Shown here piece after piece: positions 11,325-21,500 of a stretch of DNA of 64,000 bases. The notes below the pieces were generated by a model. The model saw nothing but the letters and a program-made list of their open reading frames with translations, was not told the DNA's origin and did no database searches. The DNA lies in assembly GCF_000149955.1 (NCBI RefSeq), contig NC_030999.1:632047-696046 (forward strand). The letters run 5' to 3'. The DNA is from Fusarium oxysporum f. sp. lycopersici 4287 (taxonomy: Eukaryota; Ascomycota; Sordariomycetes; Hypocreales; Nectriaceae). The stretch's first letter is position 1. Every line of letters begins with the position of its first letter. The translations under genes were made by a program, and so were the position numbers.

Positions 11325-12214
11325 CAGCGCTCTCAACAAGACAAGCCTAACCAAGACCAGACAAGCCAAGACAAGTCAAGCCAAGTCAAGTTGACGATCT
11401 TATCAAGCGAGACGGCTATTTTAGCTGACTTGACTTGTCTTGATACCGGCTTGGCAAGCACGAACCCTATAGCGGTCATAGCTACGGAGGTACGGCGGCT
11501 CGGATCGTAAAAATCCTGCTGGCACGTGTCAATATCAAGTCGCTCGCTCACAAATGAGTCAAGAATCGCTCTCATCGTGAACTTGTTCACGATGAGAGCG
11601 AGATCCGCCGCAGCCGGAAGCATCGCGTTTGCTACTTTTCGCGGGGGAACGGTCCGTTTCCGACCAGCTTCGAGACATCGACACCAACGAGATCCCTACC
11701 GAAGTTAGCTTGATGAGCAAGATCAAGATCCAACGCGAAGATTACGTACCGACCAAGTGGATACACAGGAAGAAGAGGGCGAGGTTGAGGATCCTTTCGA
11801 GTGGTGGCGGCAGAGAGAGAAGGACTTTCCACGGCTTGCGAGGATGGCGTACGATCTCCTATCTATACCTTCGATGGCGTGCGAGTGTGAGAGGGTCTTC
11901 AGCCTCGCCAAGCTCTTGGTTGGCACGCAGCGACACTCTCTCCAAGATCTGACGATGGAGATGCTCACTTGTGTAAAGTTTTGGCGGCGGAATCCCCTGA
12001 TCTAAAGCCGAGCTCTTATTCTAGATGACTGTTTTGTCCGTAGATGCCAGTCTGCCGTTGAGCTCACGATGGCCGGCCTGCTTACTAACACGGCTTGAAT
12101 AGGCTTGGCAAGATATCAAGTCAAGCCAAGTCAAGTCAAGTCAGACCGCTAACTTAACAAGTCAAGACAAGCTAGAGCTCTGGCTTGACTTGACTTGACT
12201 TGTTGAGAGCGCTG
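11325..12214 (+). mobile_element. Deleted hAT element with CAGCGCTCTCAACAAG termini
   Basis: Both ends carry the inverted repeat CAGCGCTCTCAACAAG followed by arrays of CAAGTCAAG/CTTGACTTG subterminal repeats. CAG-starting ends and clustered subterminal repeats are typical of hAT elements. Only a transposase tail is left inside (11757-12005). The 8 bp outside each end (ATCCATTG and CTTTAAAA) do not match, so one end was probably exchanged by recombination or the duplication has decayed. A perfect 16-bp inverted repeat lies inside at 11567-11600. Confidence 0.8.
11757..12005 (+). pseudogene. hAT transposase C-terminal dimerisation domain remnant
   Basis: The frame encodes WWRQREKDFPRLARMAYDLL followed by PSMACECERVFSLAK, the conserved hAT C-terminal block, and ends at TAA at 12003-12005. 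The rest of the transposase is missing. The remnant lies within the 11325-12214 element in the expected position near its right end. Confidence 0.82.
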
Positions 12215-12289
12215 CTTTAAAAAGTATCCACATCCCAGCCACCAGGAGGTCGGACCATCTTAGCCACACTGTCTCAATAAGGGGATCAT

Positions 12290-12750
12290 GGACTTCCTGC
12301 CACAGGGTATGGAAAGCTACTTGATCTATCTGTGCAGGAGAATCCTAGGCTGGAGAGGAATAGTTCCCGCTGACGGGATGACCTCTTGAAAGTAAAGCGC
12401 CTTTGTGCCGATGATATGCTGGATGAACTAGATAGAAGCGTTGCTGGAGGGAAGCTCTGCTGAGATCAACTGTATTGATGTCCATGGGACGTGCTTCACC
12501 GACAACTACTATAGAGCTGGCTACGAGTAGAGAGGTGCCTCTTGGAGGTAATGAGTACAGCAAGCGCTCGAGCATGTATACGGCTCCGATCCAAGTGGCC
12601 TTGCAGATGATCCGAGCGAGAATCAGCACGGCAGCGATTGTAGATAGTTTAGCTCAGCACGTCCTGTGCTCCATTAGGAGACTTTTTCGGGGCCAATGGC
12701 CCCAGACCAGGCCCCCCGGAGGAAAAAATATACATACATATACATACATA
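12290..12750 (+). mobile_element. 5'-truncated LINE-type 3' end (subfamily like 25741-27023)
   Basis: The stretch ends with the shared LINE tail: GCTCAGCACGTCCTGTGCTCC, a GGGGCC/GGCCCC stem region and a (CATA)n tail ending near 12750. Upstream it matches, in inverse orientation, the copy at 25741-26170, for example around GGAAAGCTACTTGATC and TTCCCGCTGACGGGAT. The left boundary is uncertain within about 50 bp. No open reading frame of meaning is present. Confidence 0.72.
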
Positions 12751-13194
12751 CTTGGGACATTGATCGTTTGACGCCTTACACCTCCATTGGTTTTTAAAAA
12801 TATCAGAACATAACCACATTATGACAAATGATCGCGAAGTAGCCCGTCACGGTCATCTGTCCAATTACTCTCTTCCTTTGAAACGATAATAGATTTTTTG
12901 GTTGGTTGATATCCAAGTCGGACACGAGGCTCTGTTTCAAAAACTTCAGCCTCACGCTGAATTCGACGTTGCTCTGTGCGGATAGCCCAGAGAAGCGTCA
13001 TCAGAAGCTCACGTGACGGCAAAGCCATGTTAGTCAGATACTTTGTCAACTCGTCGTCTTGACCGCGCGAATCATTGGTTCCGCGCTCCAAGATCTCGAA
13101 CTGATTCTCACGTCCTTCAGACACCAACCGCAATGCCACCAACGTCGCATCCGCAAGGGGACGCGCCAGGAAGGGGCTGCTGGATAGGATTTTC

Positions 13195-14432
13195 TTAAGG
13201 GACTTGAATCTCAGGTTCGTAGATCTTGGGCTCGAGGCCGTTGATCGCAGCGGCAAAGTCGCTCGTTGCCATAGGGTCTGACGAGATGGCGTTTGCGCCG
13301 TCGACGTCGAAGAGGTCGAAGTCTTCGTTGAGGTTGAACGTGAGAGCGTCACCAACCATATTATCGTCGCCAATAATTGAGGAGTTGAGTGAAGAGAGAT
13401 ACCCGCTCTCAAAGACAAGGCGATCTGCATCAGCGGTCGCTGACAGAAAGTAAGAGTCGCCAAGGCTGAAAGCAGCATCATCTGAAGCTGCAGGGGCCAG
13501 GCCGAGGTTGGCTCCACCGAGGTTAGCGATGACAGGAACGACTTGGGCATCTCCGCCGACATGTGACACTGCAGGTCGGACAACATCGCAGCAGGACGTT
13601 GTGTCAGGTCGGGAGAGGTGCTTTCAGTCTGTTCAGGCATGGCCTCCTTGATGGGCTCAGGGATCTCCTCGGATGCTTCAGCGACAGGTGATAGACAAGG
13701 AGAGAGTGTCGTAGGGTCGACAGTGGCGTTAGGAGAGATAAGTTCCTCCATAGCCTTGTGTGTGGTTTGAGAGCTGAAGAGCTCTTGTGATAGAGAGGGG
13801 TTCTCACGGAAAGACTCAAGGGGAGAAGAGTGGGCAGCGACACCTGATGAGCGTCGCATCTTCTCGAGTTCCATCATGAGTCTGGCGTTGGCTTCTTGAG
13901 CCTGCTTGAAAGCAGCCTTGAGTTCTTGGTTCCTCTTCTCAAGAGCCTCAACCTCTTGCCTCTTGCGTTCACGAGAAGACTGGGCAGCGCGGCGGTTTCG
14001 GAGAACACGCTCGACACGACGCTGCTCCTTTTCATCCTCAGTCTTGGCTCGTTTTCTGCGTGGGGTATTAGTAGAGCTGTTCATGATGTTACTAAGGTGG
14101 CGAAGTTCGTACCTAGGAGGAAGATGTGTCTTGGGCTCAGGAAGGACTTGTCCCCATGACTTGCGCTTCTTTGTGGTCTTCTTCTCAGGGGCGGGAGATG
14201 GTGATGGTGATGGTGTTGATGTAATGCCCTCCTCTTCCTTGATGTGGGTGAAAGAGGCTGTCTGATCTTCGGAATAAGACTTGGGGGTCATCATCTGCAT
14301 TGGGTTCATGGTTGAACTAGCGCTAGGAGTGGTAACAGCGAATAGTGAGGCGTAACCATCTCCAGGGATTGACATGAGGGACTCGGCCGGCGAGTTGTCG
14401 AACTTGGCCAGTGGTGATTGTTGAAACTCCAT
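13195..14432 (-). CDS. hacA: HacA/Hac1-type bZIP regulator of the unfolded protein response
   Basis: This gene encodes the nuclear bZIP factor that switches on endoplasmic reticulum chaperone genes. Exons are 14113-14432, 13592-14055 and 13195-13571. The first intron (14056-14112, 57 bp) is in frame and GT-AG; removing it restores the family block LPPRKRAKTEDEKEQRR. The second is a 20-nt non-spliceosomal intron (13572-13591). Its 5' site is a 7-nt loop CTGCTGC on an 8-bp stem and its 3' site is CTGCAGT, both fitting the Ire1 loop rule CNG/CNGN. Splicing gives 386 residues with a basic region near 118-140 and a zipper near 141-170. Unspliced mRNA would read in a different frame to 12819. A conserved-looking tail (SPFLARPLADATLVALRL, then LPSRELLMTLLWA) lies just after the spliced stop in the other frame, hinting at a nearby frameshift. 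A mimp lies 583 bp upstream. Confidence 0.85.
13572..13591 (-). promoter_or_regulatory. Predicted 20-nt Ire1-cleaved intron of hacA mRNA
   Basis: In the mRNA the sequence CTGCGATGTTGTCCGACCTG is bounded by two CNG/CNGN sites exactly 20 nt apart. The 5' site sits in a 7-nt loop closed by the stem ACAACGTC/GATGTTGT (one G-U pair). Removing it changes frame from a low-complexity, non-protein-like reading to a protein-like acidic one. A 20-nt intron is what is known for filamentous fungal hacA genes. Confidence 0.82.
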
Positions 14433-15014
14433 TGTGATTGTTTGTGTTGATGTGTGATTAGGGTATGGTTGTTGTGTAGTTGATTCAAGTCAATTGATAG
14501 AAGCCGTTGTGGATGTGGGGATGATGCTCTCAATATCAGATATACATCAAAGTATTATGGGGATAGAGTAGCTGTTATTAGAAGTGTATGAGGCGTAGGC
14601 AGCGATATGATGTTCCACCATTAATCACAAGACTCGATCAAGTGTGAGTCAGTGACTAGCCTTGATTGTCGTTGCTTTGATAGATTAGATGAGTCAGTGT
14701 AATTGATGACGAATGGTGCTCAAGAGGTTATAAAGGAAAGGACAGAGTGTTCAGATCAAATCTCTTTGCTCTTCACAGATCACTCTCTACGCAACCACTC
14801 GTTCGCTGACTGGTTGGATGCTTGCTGGCTCGTCGGGTTGGCTTAGAACTTGGATCGATCAGGACAGCTTGGAGGGTGCGGATAGGCCCTCTTTATCACT
14901 TGAGGACACGTTGAGAGTTTGGAGGGGCATATCATGTTGCCTGAGGCACAAACCCCTGATCTGCCACCCCTGAGAGCTGTTTTGGTGACCCAAAGGGGGA
15001 AGGTGGCTCGGATA
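14433..15014 (-). promoter_or_regulatory. Upstream region of hacA
   Basis: This 582-bp non-coding stretch contains the hacA leader and promoter up to the mimp at 15015. It is rich in TGTGTTGATG-like words near the start codon. I could not identify a specific unfolded-protein-response element or an upstream ORF with confidence. Confidence 0.4.
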
Positions 15015-15229
15015 CAGTGGGATGCAAGAAGTTGGAATTCAGGCGCAAGTACCCGCCACCGCGCTAAACCGATCAGGAGCTATCCCGTTGTTCTGTGTAT
15101 GCCTAATCAAGTTAGCTAGCAGCCTACCCGGGCTAGATATCTTCCCAATATAGCTAGTCAGGCTTCTGGCAGGACTAGAGCGACAAGGCAGATACTTCAT
15201 CTTGGATTCAAACTTATGGCATCCCACTG
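15015..15229 (-). mobile_element. mimp (miniature impala element)
   Basis: The 215-bp element starts CAGTGGGATGCAA and ends with the inverted repeat ATGGCATCCCACTG, flanked by TA dinucleotides (15013-15014 and 15230-15231). These are features of F. oxysporum mimps, which are moved by impala transposases. Its interior matches the mimp at 43256-43470 in opposite orientation, so the two form one subfamily. Confidence 0.93.
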
Positions 15230-15824
15230 TAGGAACCCTTTTGGTGCCGGGATGTGGTTGTTGTCTTGGGTCTGGCAAGCCCATCCCCGGCCCTTGCTAA
15301 AACAGGCTTTCAGGGGGGGCGCAACGATCCATCAGTACCTGACGCGCCACCCAGTGATACTGTACGCACCGAGGGCGCTGTGCTCTGGCTCGTACCCCAC
15401 CACGGGGAAGTAGGTAAGTAGGTACCTGGAGTTCCAGGGCTGCGCTGGACTGCACTGGTGGCTCAACCTTCAACTGCAGGGGGGCTGAGGAATCTCCCCA
15501 CAGTGGCCTCCTGTGGGTGTAATTGGCGGAATAGACCTGACACAGCGCTCTACGAGACTTACCACGGACCCCACCGGCCGTTCGAGTTTCCAAAAAAGGG
15601 GGTGATCTATCGGAGGCCCGTGAGAGTCGTCCGACGTTAGTTGACGGACACGGAGACTGCGGTGCTAGATACGCCGTTCTATCTATGTACAGTAGGTGAT
15701 GAACGGACCTAGTTACTCCTTGTGCCTCCTTTTGAGAATGGTGCGGCAGTTTTGTCATTACTTAGAAAAAGGCTGTGTGACTGAATAATGATTGGAGAGT
15801 TCTTTGACGTCGAACCAACCTATT
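15230..15824. other. Unassigned spacer
   Basis: I see no gene, terminal repeat or recognisable transposon fragment in this GC-rich stretch. The ORFs in it overlap on both strands and look spurious. Confidence 0.4.
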
Positions 15825-15937
15825 TCAGCAGTGATGTTATTGGACTGGAGGGCTATTTGGATTGGACTGGAGTGGACGGAAAATGGCTGGACTGGATTTG
15901 GGTTTCTCGAAGATTTGGACTGGATTGGATTGATTGG

Positions 15938-16089
15938 TGTCGCACTGAGTGTGCTTAAAGGGTTAGAGTGAATATGATGAGCAGCAGCAAATGTGTTGAT
16001 TGATGTCTTAAGTTGTCTCTTGTGCGGGGTATTCCATCCCGCACAGTTACTTAAAGCATAGCTAGATTACTAATGCCTACCCTGCGACA
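15938..16089 (-). mobile_element. Short MITE with TGTCGCA/TGCGACA ends and 5-bp duplication ATTGG
   Basis: This 152-bp insertion is precisely delimited because the paralogous element at 39214-39240 shows the empty site. The insertion adds TGTCGCA...TGCGACA plus an extra ATTGG (15933-15937 and 16090-16094). Related copies are at 44042-44229 and 60648-60826. Confidence 0.82.
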
Positions 16090-16260
16090 ATTGGCAACCA
16101 GCTCCTGGAGCTCCAATGGTCTAACCTGATAAGGCAAAAGCTAAGCCTAATTGAGTGATCATGACGGGGCTCCCGTCGCAGACCACGACACGACGCGCGA
16201 ACCATCGTTCCGCCACAGGGTTAACATCCAACGCGCGCAGATTGCTCTGCTATCAAAAGC

Positions 16261-16827
16261 ATGGAAGCAAACGCGTCGGTCGGAACTTCAGCAGTCCTTC
16301 TGCTGTGGCAGACGTGTCTGAACAGTCCACTCACCAGCTATACCATGGCCACTATCTCCAGCTATTTCGGTGCTGCCGGCGGTCGCCGTCCTGATTCTGA
16401 CAGAGTTATTCTTGCTCCAACCCATATTAGTCCTCGCCCAAACGACCCCGACGAATTCAAGTTGAATGGGAAGCAATATGTTCGCTACTCTGTTATGGCA
16501 AAGTCCCAGAAGCACACCAAGAAAAGGACACCAGTCGTCTGGCAGTATGGTGAAGACATACAACTCAAGCAGGACCCGACAAAGAGGTTCTGGTACTGCT
16601 ATCTGTGCGAACAGCAGCAGCGCCAACAGGGACTTCCTATTTCCGGCAAGGTGTCACAGCGCAAGACCAGACCGGATCCCTGTAGGTCACGTGGCGATAC
16701 GTTATCGCAGAACTTTAGAAGATCAGATAGAGGACCTCTAGAACGTAGCTCCTTGAGCTACGTCTTGTCAATAGAGCCTGACCTGCCTGCAGTGCCTACC
16801 CGTAGCAATAGATTCTGTTCCGCCTGA
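16261..16827 (+). pseudogene. hAT transposase N-terminal remnant
   Basis: The frame begins METNAS-like and contains SSYFGAAGGRRPDSDRVI, then a Cx2C finger in FWYCYLCEQQQRQQ. It loses similarity to a BED-finger transposase after about residue 125 and ends without catalytic residues. A parallel N-terminus is found at 39375-39635, which is also degenerate. The reading start used by cells is not known. Confidence 0.68.
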
Positions 16828-16956
16828 AGCGTTCCCCGTTCACCTGTATACCGAGCCCCACCCGTGACACAAGGGCAATTGTACAATTTGTACTGCCTTG
16901 GACCACCTGGAATCGAAACACCAAATCGATCGGGAGACTGGTGAGCACAGACATGC

Positions 16957-17150
16957 TGTCAGATATTAAGGTGAATCGTGTATATTTCTTGATTCTGTCG
17001 CAATCGAAGGACTATTGAGACCTTATATCTTCGACTGGTTCCTTCTAGGACTTGTCCTAAATGAAAGTCCTACGATCTAAGTTTAGGACTCCAAACTTTA
17101 ATCCTGAACCCTAATCCTGAAGTTGAGGGTGAACCCTCCAACATTCAACA
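16957..17150 (-). mobile_element. LTR, same family as the solo LTR at 33265-33470
   Basis: Read on the minus strand it starts TGTTGAATGTTGGAGGG and ends TTAATATCTGACA, and it matches the LTR at 33265-33470 over nearly its whole length. The 5-bp flanks (CATGC and ACTTT) do not match. It abuts a pogo transposase remnant whose stop codon falls inside it. Confidence 0.75.
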
Positions 17151-18025
17151 ACTTTCATCCTCTGACCTGACACCCACCTCAATCACCGACTCGGCCTCCT
17201 CGTCCACATCCAACTCTATTTCTGCTTCCTTTGAGTCAGGGAGAGCTTCTCCAGCCGCTGGAGTCTCCGCCAGAGCCATGAATCGTCGGTTCGGGTTCGG
17301 TACCGCCTTTCTTTTCTTCCCTCGCTGCACCTGGGCCATCTGCTCCTCGAGGCCCGTAATCCGCGCATTCTGAACGGCCACCTTCATCTCTAAAGTTTCC
17401 AACCCCTTTGCGATCTTACTGTACTTCCGCCTGGTCGGACGACTGCGGTGTTTGGCCAACTCTCTCACCTGGCGGCTCGTTTTCGGCGTATCATCTGAGT
17501 GCAACTGAGGAGGGCTCGGCGTCTTGAACCGTTCCACCACTTTTTCTTTGTCTGGTTGAATTTCAGGATGCGTTAGAGCCTTGTGACGGTTTATAGGCCA
17601 ATTTCCAGTAAATCTCCAACCGGATAAGATAATCTCTTTCCTCATGCCTGCCTCCCTGGCTTTCGCGTATGCCCGAATAAAGTTGACTTTGTCAACCGGC
17701 GCAGAATCGGTCAAACTAGCCAGCTTTTGGAGTTCTTTCCGATAAGCACCTTTGATGACATTAAAAATTCCATTGTCTAACGGTTGTAGACCATGGGAAC
17801 AATGTGCTGGTAGGTAACAGCAGTAGACGTTGTTCAGAAAGCACGTGGCCATCCACTCATCCTGGATGCTAGTCAGCAATCTTATAGCGGGCGACTCCGC
17901 GGCGAAAACTCCGAAATGCTCACCTGCGCATGGCTTCCGTGACCGTCAATGATAATGAGTCTCGCATCCGATGCATCACGAGGCTCTGTTTGAGGTAGAT
18001 AGACCGGGCCTTTGGGGTATACAAT
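17148..18025 (-). pseudogene. C-terminal half of a pogo/Fot-like transposase
   Basis: The first exon piece (17924-18025) encodes the second catalytic Asp in LIIIDGHGSH. A probable 62-bp intron follows (17862-17923, GTGAGC...CATCCAG with a GCTGACT branch site). The rest encodes LPAHCSHGLQPLDNGIF and a charged coiled C-terminus. The N-terminal half is missing at about 18026, where unrelated sequence begins. It is a different subfamily from the gene at 2314. Without the N-terminal DNA-binding region and first catalytic Asp it is inactive. Confidence 0.8.
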
Positions 18026-18512
18026 CGTGAATCACCCTTACGGTTCGATACCGGTTTTTCATGCCCCTACGATCGAACGAGGAAGGGCAAGGCTAAGCCC
18101 AAAAGCAGCCTGTAGGTCAGGGCCGAGAAGGATCTAGCCATACCAAGGGGCTGTGATTCTCATCAAGCCGACAATGTTGATGATGTATGATAAGCGGCTT
18201 GGCTTGGGATTACTTGTTTGTTACTTGGCGTTTGAGGAAGTGGAATGGGAAATTTGATGGCGTCTGGGTCATAGTCCTGTCGGCGAACGTATATTGCAGC
18301 TGAATGACGTCGCTTAGCCGTGCTTGCACCCTGAACTTGGCGCCTCCTGCTCAGTGATTCGTTGTGACATGTAGGTCAGGGATTGGAGGAAGTCAAAGTG
18401 GTGTCTCGTGAGAACCATCGTCACTCCAGCAGCAGGGACCTCATTGGTCTGAAGGTATGTCGCATTAAACAGCCTCCGCATGAGGGCCGGCATCAAATAG
18501 ATATCCTGTATA
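18026..18512. other. Unassigned spacer at the 3' side of the large unknown gene
   Basis: I find no convincing gene here. A frame on the minus strand (18314-18559) overlaps the end of the 1461-residue gene and could only be real as an extra terminal exon; I found no consistent donor site for it. Confidence 0.4.
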
Positions 18513-21500
18513 TCAACGTGTCGCAGCCTTGTGGTGGTTGCCAAACTCGCGGATATCACAAGACATATTGTTTGCCGTGTGCGGTCGAGGGATTCCGGCC
18601 GCAGATTGGCGCGGCGATTGCATAATATGCGGCGCAGGCTGTTGGTGTTCCATATAATGTCCTGGAAGGCCCACCACGGCGGTCTGCGGCGGCGAGATCA
18701 TGTTTGGAGCTGTCTGGGCTCCAGATCGAGGACGAGAGATGTTTGATAATCGTATGGGTGGCAATTGGTTTTCCATTCCCGGAAATTGCGGTGAGGCGGT
18801 CCCTGTTGGTGGACAATGACGCTGGGGAATATAGCCCTGTCCCTGCATCTCATGGCTTTGATGTGAAAAGTGACTGAAAGAATGGTGAGGCGGTCCCGGC
18901 AGCCGCACTGGAACAGCATAGGGACCCCGCGGTGATGGAACAGGACGGTGATTTGGATGCCCTTGATAGGCTGAAGCAGGGTGAGGGATTTCCCCAGGAA
19001 CTTGTCGAGGAGAGTGCATCAGCTGTGAAGCAGGATGCCCTTGAAAACCAGACTGTGATCGCTGAATTCCGGTCGCTGCTTGATGAGGAGAATGCATTGG
19101 CTGTGATTCTGGATGACCTGAGTAAGCCGAAGAAGGGCGAAGGACTTCATTTGAAGCTTGTCGTCGTGACGCGTGCGGCTGTGATCCAATGTGCCCTTGG
19201 GATGCAGAACCAGGTTGGTAGGCTTCCGCCACGGCGTGGCTAGGAGAAGGCATTGGCTGTTGCCCAGCATGTCCCGCAGAACCAGGCCGAGACATCGACA
19301 AGGCAGCCTGTTGTTGCGCTAACATGGAATTGGGGAGACAGTGTCCATCCAGCTGCGAAGCGGGCTGGGGGACAACCATAGGCGGCAAGCGGGGTGAGTT
19401 TTGGAGTGCCGGGGAAGTAGGTTGGGAAGCATATCTGGCAGGTGGCTGACGAGAGAGTATCTGTGCTGGTCCCTCTGGCTGAGGCCCTGGAGTGTTCTCG
19501 GCAATAAAAGGATGCTGGGAAGTAGCACTGGGAGCCTGGTCTTGTGACAGCATGGCCTGCGGGGCTCCGTGGCTCTTTGTTGTTGAAACTGGCGGTCTAG
19601 GTGACGGTCTCTCCCGAGGGAGCGGGCGGCGCGGAGCTGGAGCTTCAGGTCTGGCAGCAGACGTAACGGGCGGCGTTTCTGAATGTCTTTGATGAGCTGC
19701 TGGCATGTGTGTAGGACTGTTCGTCGCTGCTTGCTGTCCAGATGTCACGGGCCGTGACCACGCTTCACTGACTGCTTGACGGTTGAGCAAAACAATGTCA
19801 ACTGAAGGCTTGGATGATACCTTGGGCCTTGTCACACGTGGACGTTCGCTAGGTTGGGAACTGTTGACCAAAGCCTGTGAATATGCCTTGGGCTGAGCTG
19901 CATGAGGATGTCTCAAGACTTCAGAGCGAGTCTGAGCATCTTCTGGCGATGAATTCCCTACCGGTGAGGGGCGAGGAGGTACCAGGGCCTGCGATGTCTG
20001 CGAAGTCGGCCGTACGTTGTTTGGCTGTTCGCTGTTAGACACAGCAGGTCCAGGGGACATTACTACTTGCGCTGCGAGCCGCTCTTGCGCTGTTGGGGCA
20101 TGGAGCGGGGGCTCCGAAGTCGATGGTTGAGATGATGAAGGGGGGCGGGATGATGTCGGAGACCTGGTTGCTGGAGGCTGAGATGATGGTGGTGATTGTG
20201 AAGTTACCGTTGGCTGAGATGGTGCGGGTCGACGCGCTAGAGCCGAAGATTGTGATGCTCCTGATCGCTGTGGTGTCGTCGATGCCCATGAATTATCCAG
20301 TGGCCACGATGAAACCGGATGCTGTAACCCTGTAGACGGGCGTTGCCGTGTTGGTGATCGTGGTACTAATGGCTGAGAAGTTGTTGGAGGCTGCGACGTC
20401 ATTGGCAGCTGTAAAGACGTCGATATTGGCGGCGCTGTCGATGTGGACGGTATTGTCATTGGCAGCGACATTATGGGCGGACGAGATATAACACGTGACT
20501 GTGATAGCGATGACATTTGCGACTGCGCAACGAGCGCGTTGTGATTCGGTGTCCCTGATCGACCCTGTCTCGAAGCAGGTTGAATCTGCGGCCGTGAATC
20601 AACCACATCGCTTGACAAGCTCTCTGACAAGGAAGAAGCTCGACCCATACCGGCGTAAGAAAGGCGTGGCTGTGGAGTTTTATCATGAGAAGATTCCGTA
20701 GCAACAGAAGAGCGCTGAAGCTGAATCTCCTCCCGTGTCTCATTACCAGAGTTATTTTCCGCTTGGGCAAGACTTGCTTTCTCGAGTGTAGGCGAGGTTG
20801 ACGAAATTTCCTCCTGTTTCGTGTTGACAACGTCATTTGCTACTCGGGAAAGACTAATTGTCTCAAAGGCAGGTGTAGGTGTCAGGTTTTGATTGAGGTC
20901 TCTCTGTTGAGACTGTGAAAACTGGAACTCCAAGTCCTCGCCTTCGAGTAGGAGAGTCTCTAAGTCGGCACTGGATAGGCGTTCTTCTCTTGCTTCGTCA
21001 GGGAAGCTTTCCTCCTCTCGTTTCACGCTGATTTCTTCCGGCTCCTTCGGGGACGAGACGTTCTCGGCTGGATCTTCCTGAGTATTAAGAATAATTTCTT
21101 GATTGTCCTCATTAGACTTTGAGTCGTTCTGCTGCAGAGGTTCCTGGGTCGCATCTTCGGGAGTTTCCATCACAACATCCTCGCTATCCTCGTTTGGTGA
21201 TTGGGTAGCGCTTTCAGTAGGGTTTTCCGGCGAGCTCATGACGATATCTTCGTCCTCGACGGCATCGGGCTGCACGGGTGGCTGGGTGGCTTTCTCAGAT
21301 TCTAGTTGGGTGCCCTGCGCTTCTTCGGGTTCTAGCTCGGTATCCTTCTGTACTTCTTCACTCTGCTCAGTCGCGTCGGCCTCTTCAGCCTGATAAGCAG
21401 CATGTGCTTCTTGGGCTGCGTTAGGCGTAACAGTCTCAGCGTTCTGGGCACATTGGAAATCCGTCGAAGATTCTGCAACTGGTGATCGAGGCGTAAGATC

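Larger units (their letters stand above)
15825..16830 (+). mobile_element. Left end and N-terminal part of a hAT element (CAGTGATGTTATTGG family)
   Basis: The left end CAGTGATGTTATTGGA and the following TGGATTGGACTGGA-type subterminal repeats match the element at 39120-39978 closely. A small MITE is inserted at 15938-16089. The internal frame 16261-16827 encodes the same transposase N-terminus as at 39375-39635. No right terminus was found before the LTR at 16957, so the element is truncated. Confidence 0.78.

Noticed and set aside
12819..14432. Single 537-residue open frame covering hacA
   Set aside because: It arises from reading through an in-frame 57-bp spliceosomal intron and the 20-nt Ire1 intron. 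The middle part (13200-13570) in this frame is not protein-like, while the spliced frame is.
18314..18559. Minus-strand frame of 81 codons as an extra last exon of the large gene
   Set aside because: I found no donor/acceptor pair with a consistent phase, and the main frame already ends with a stop at 18513.
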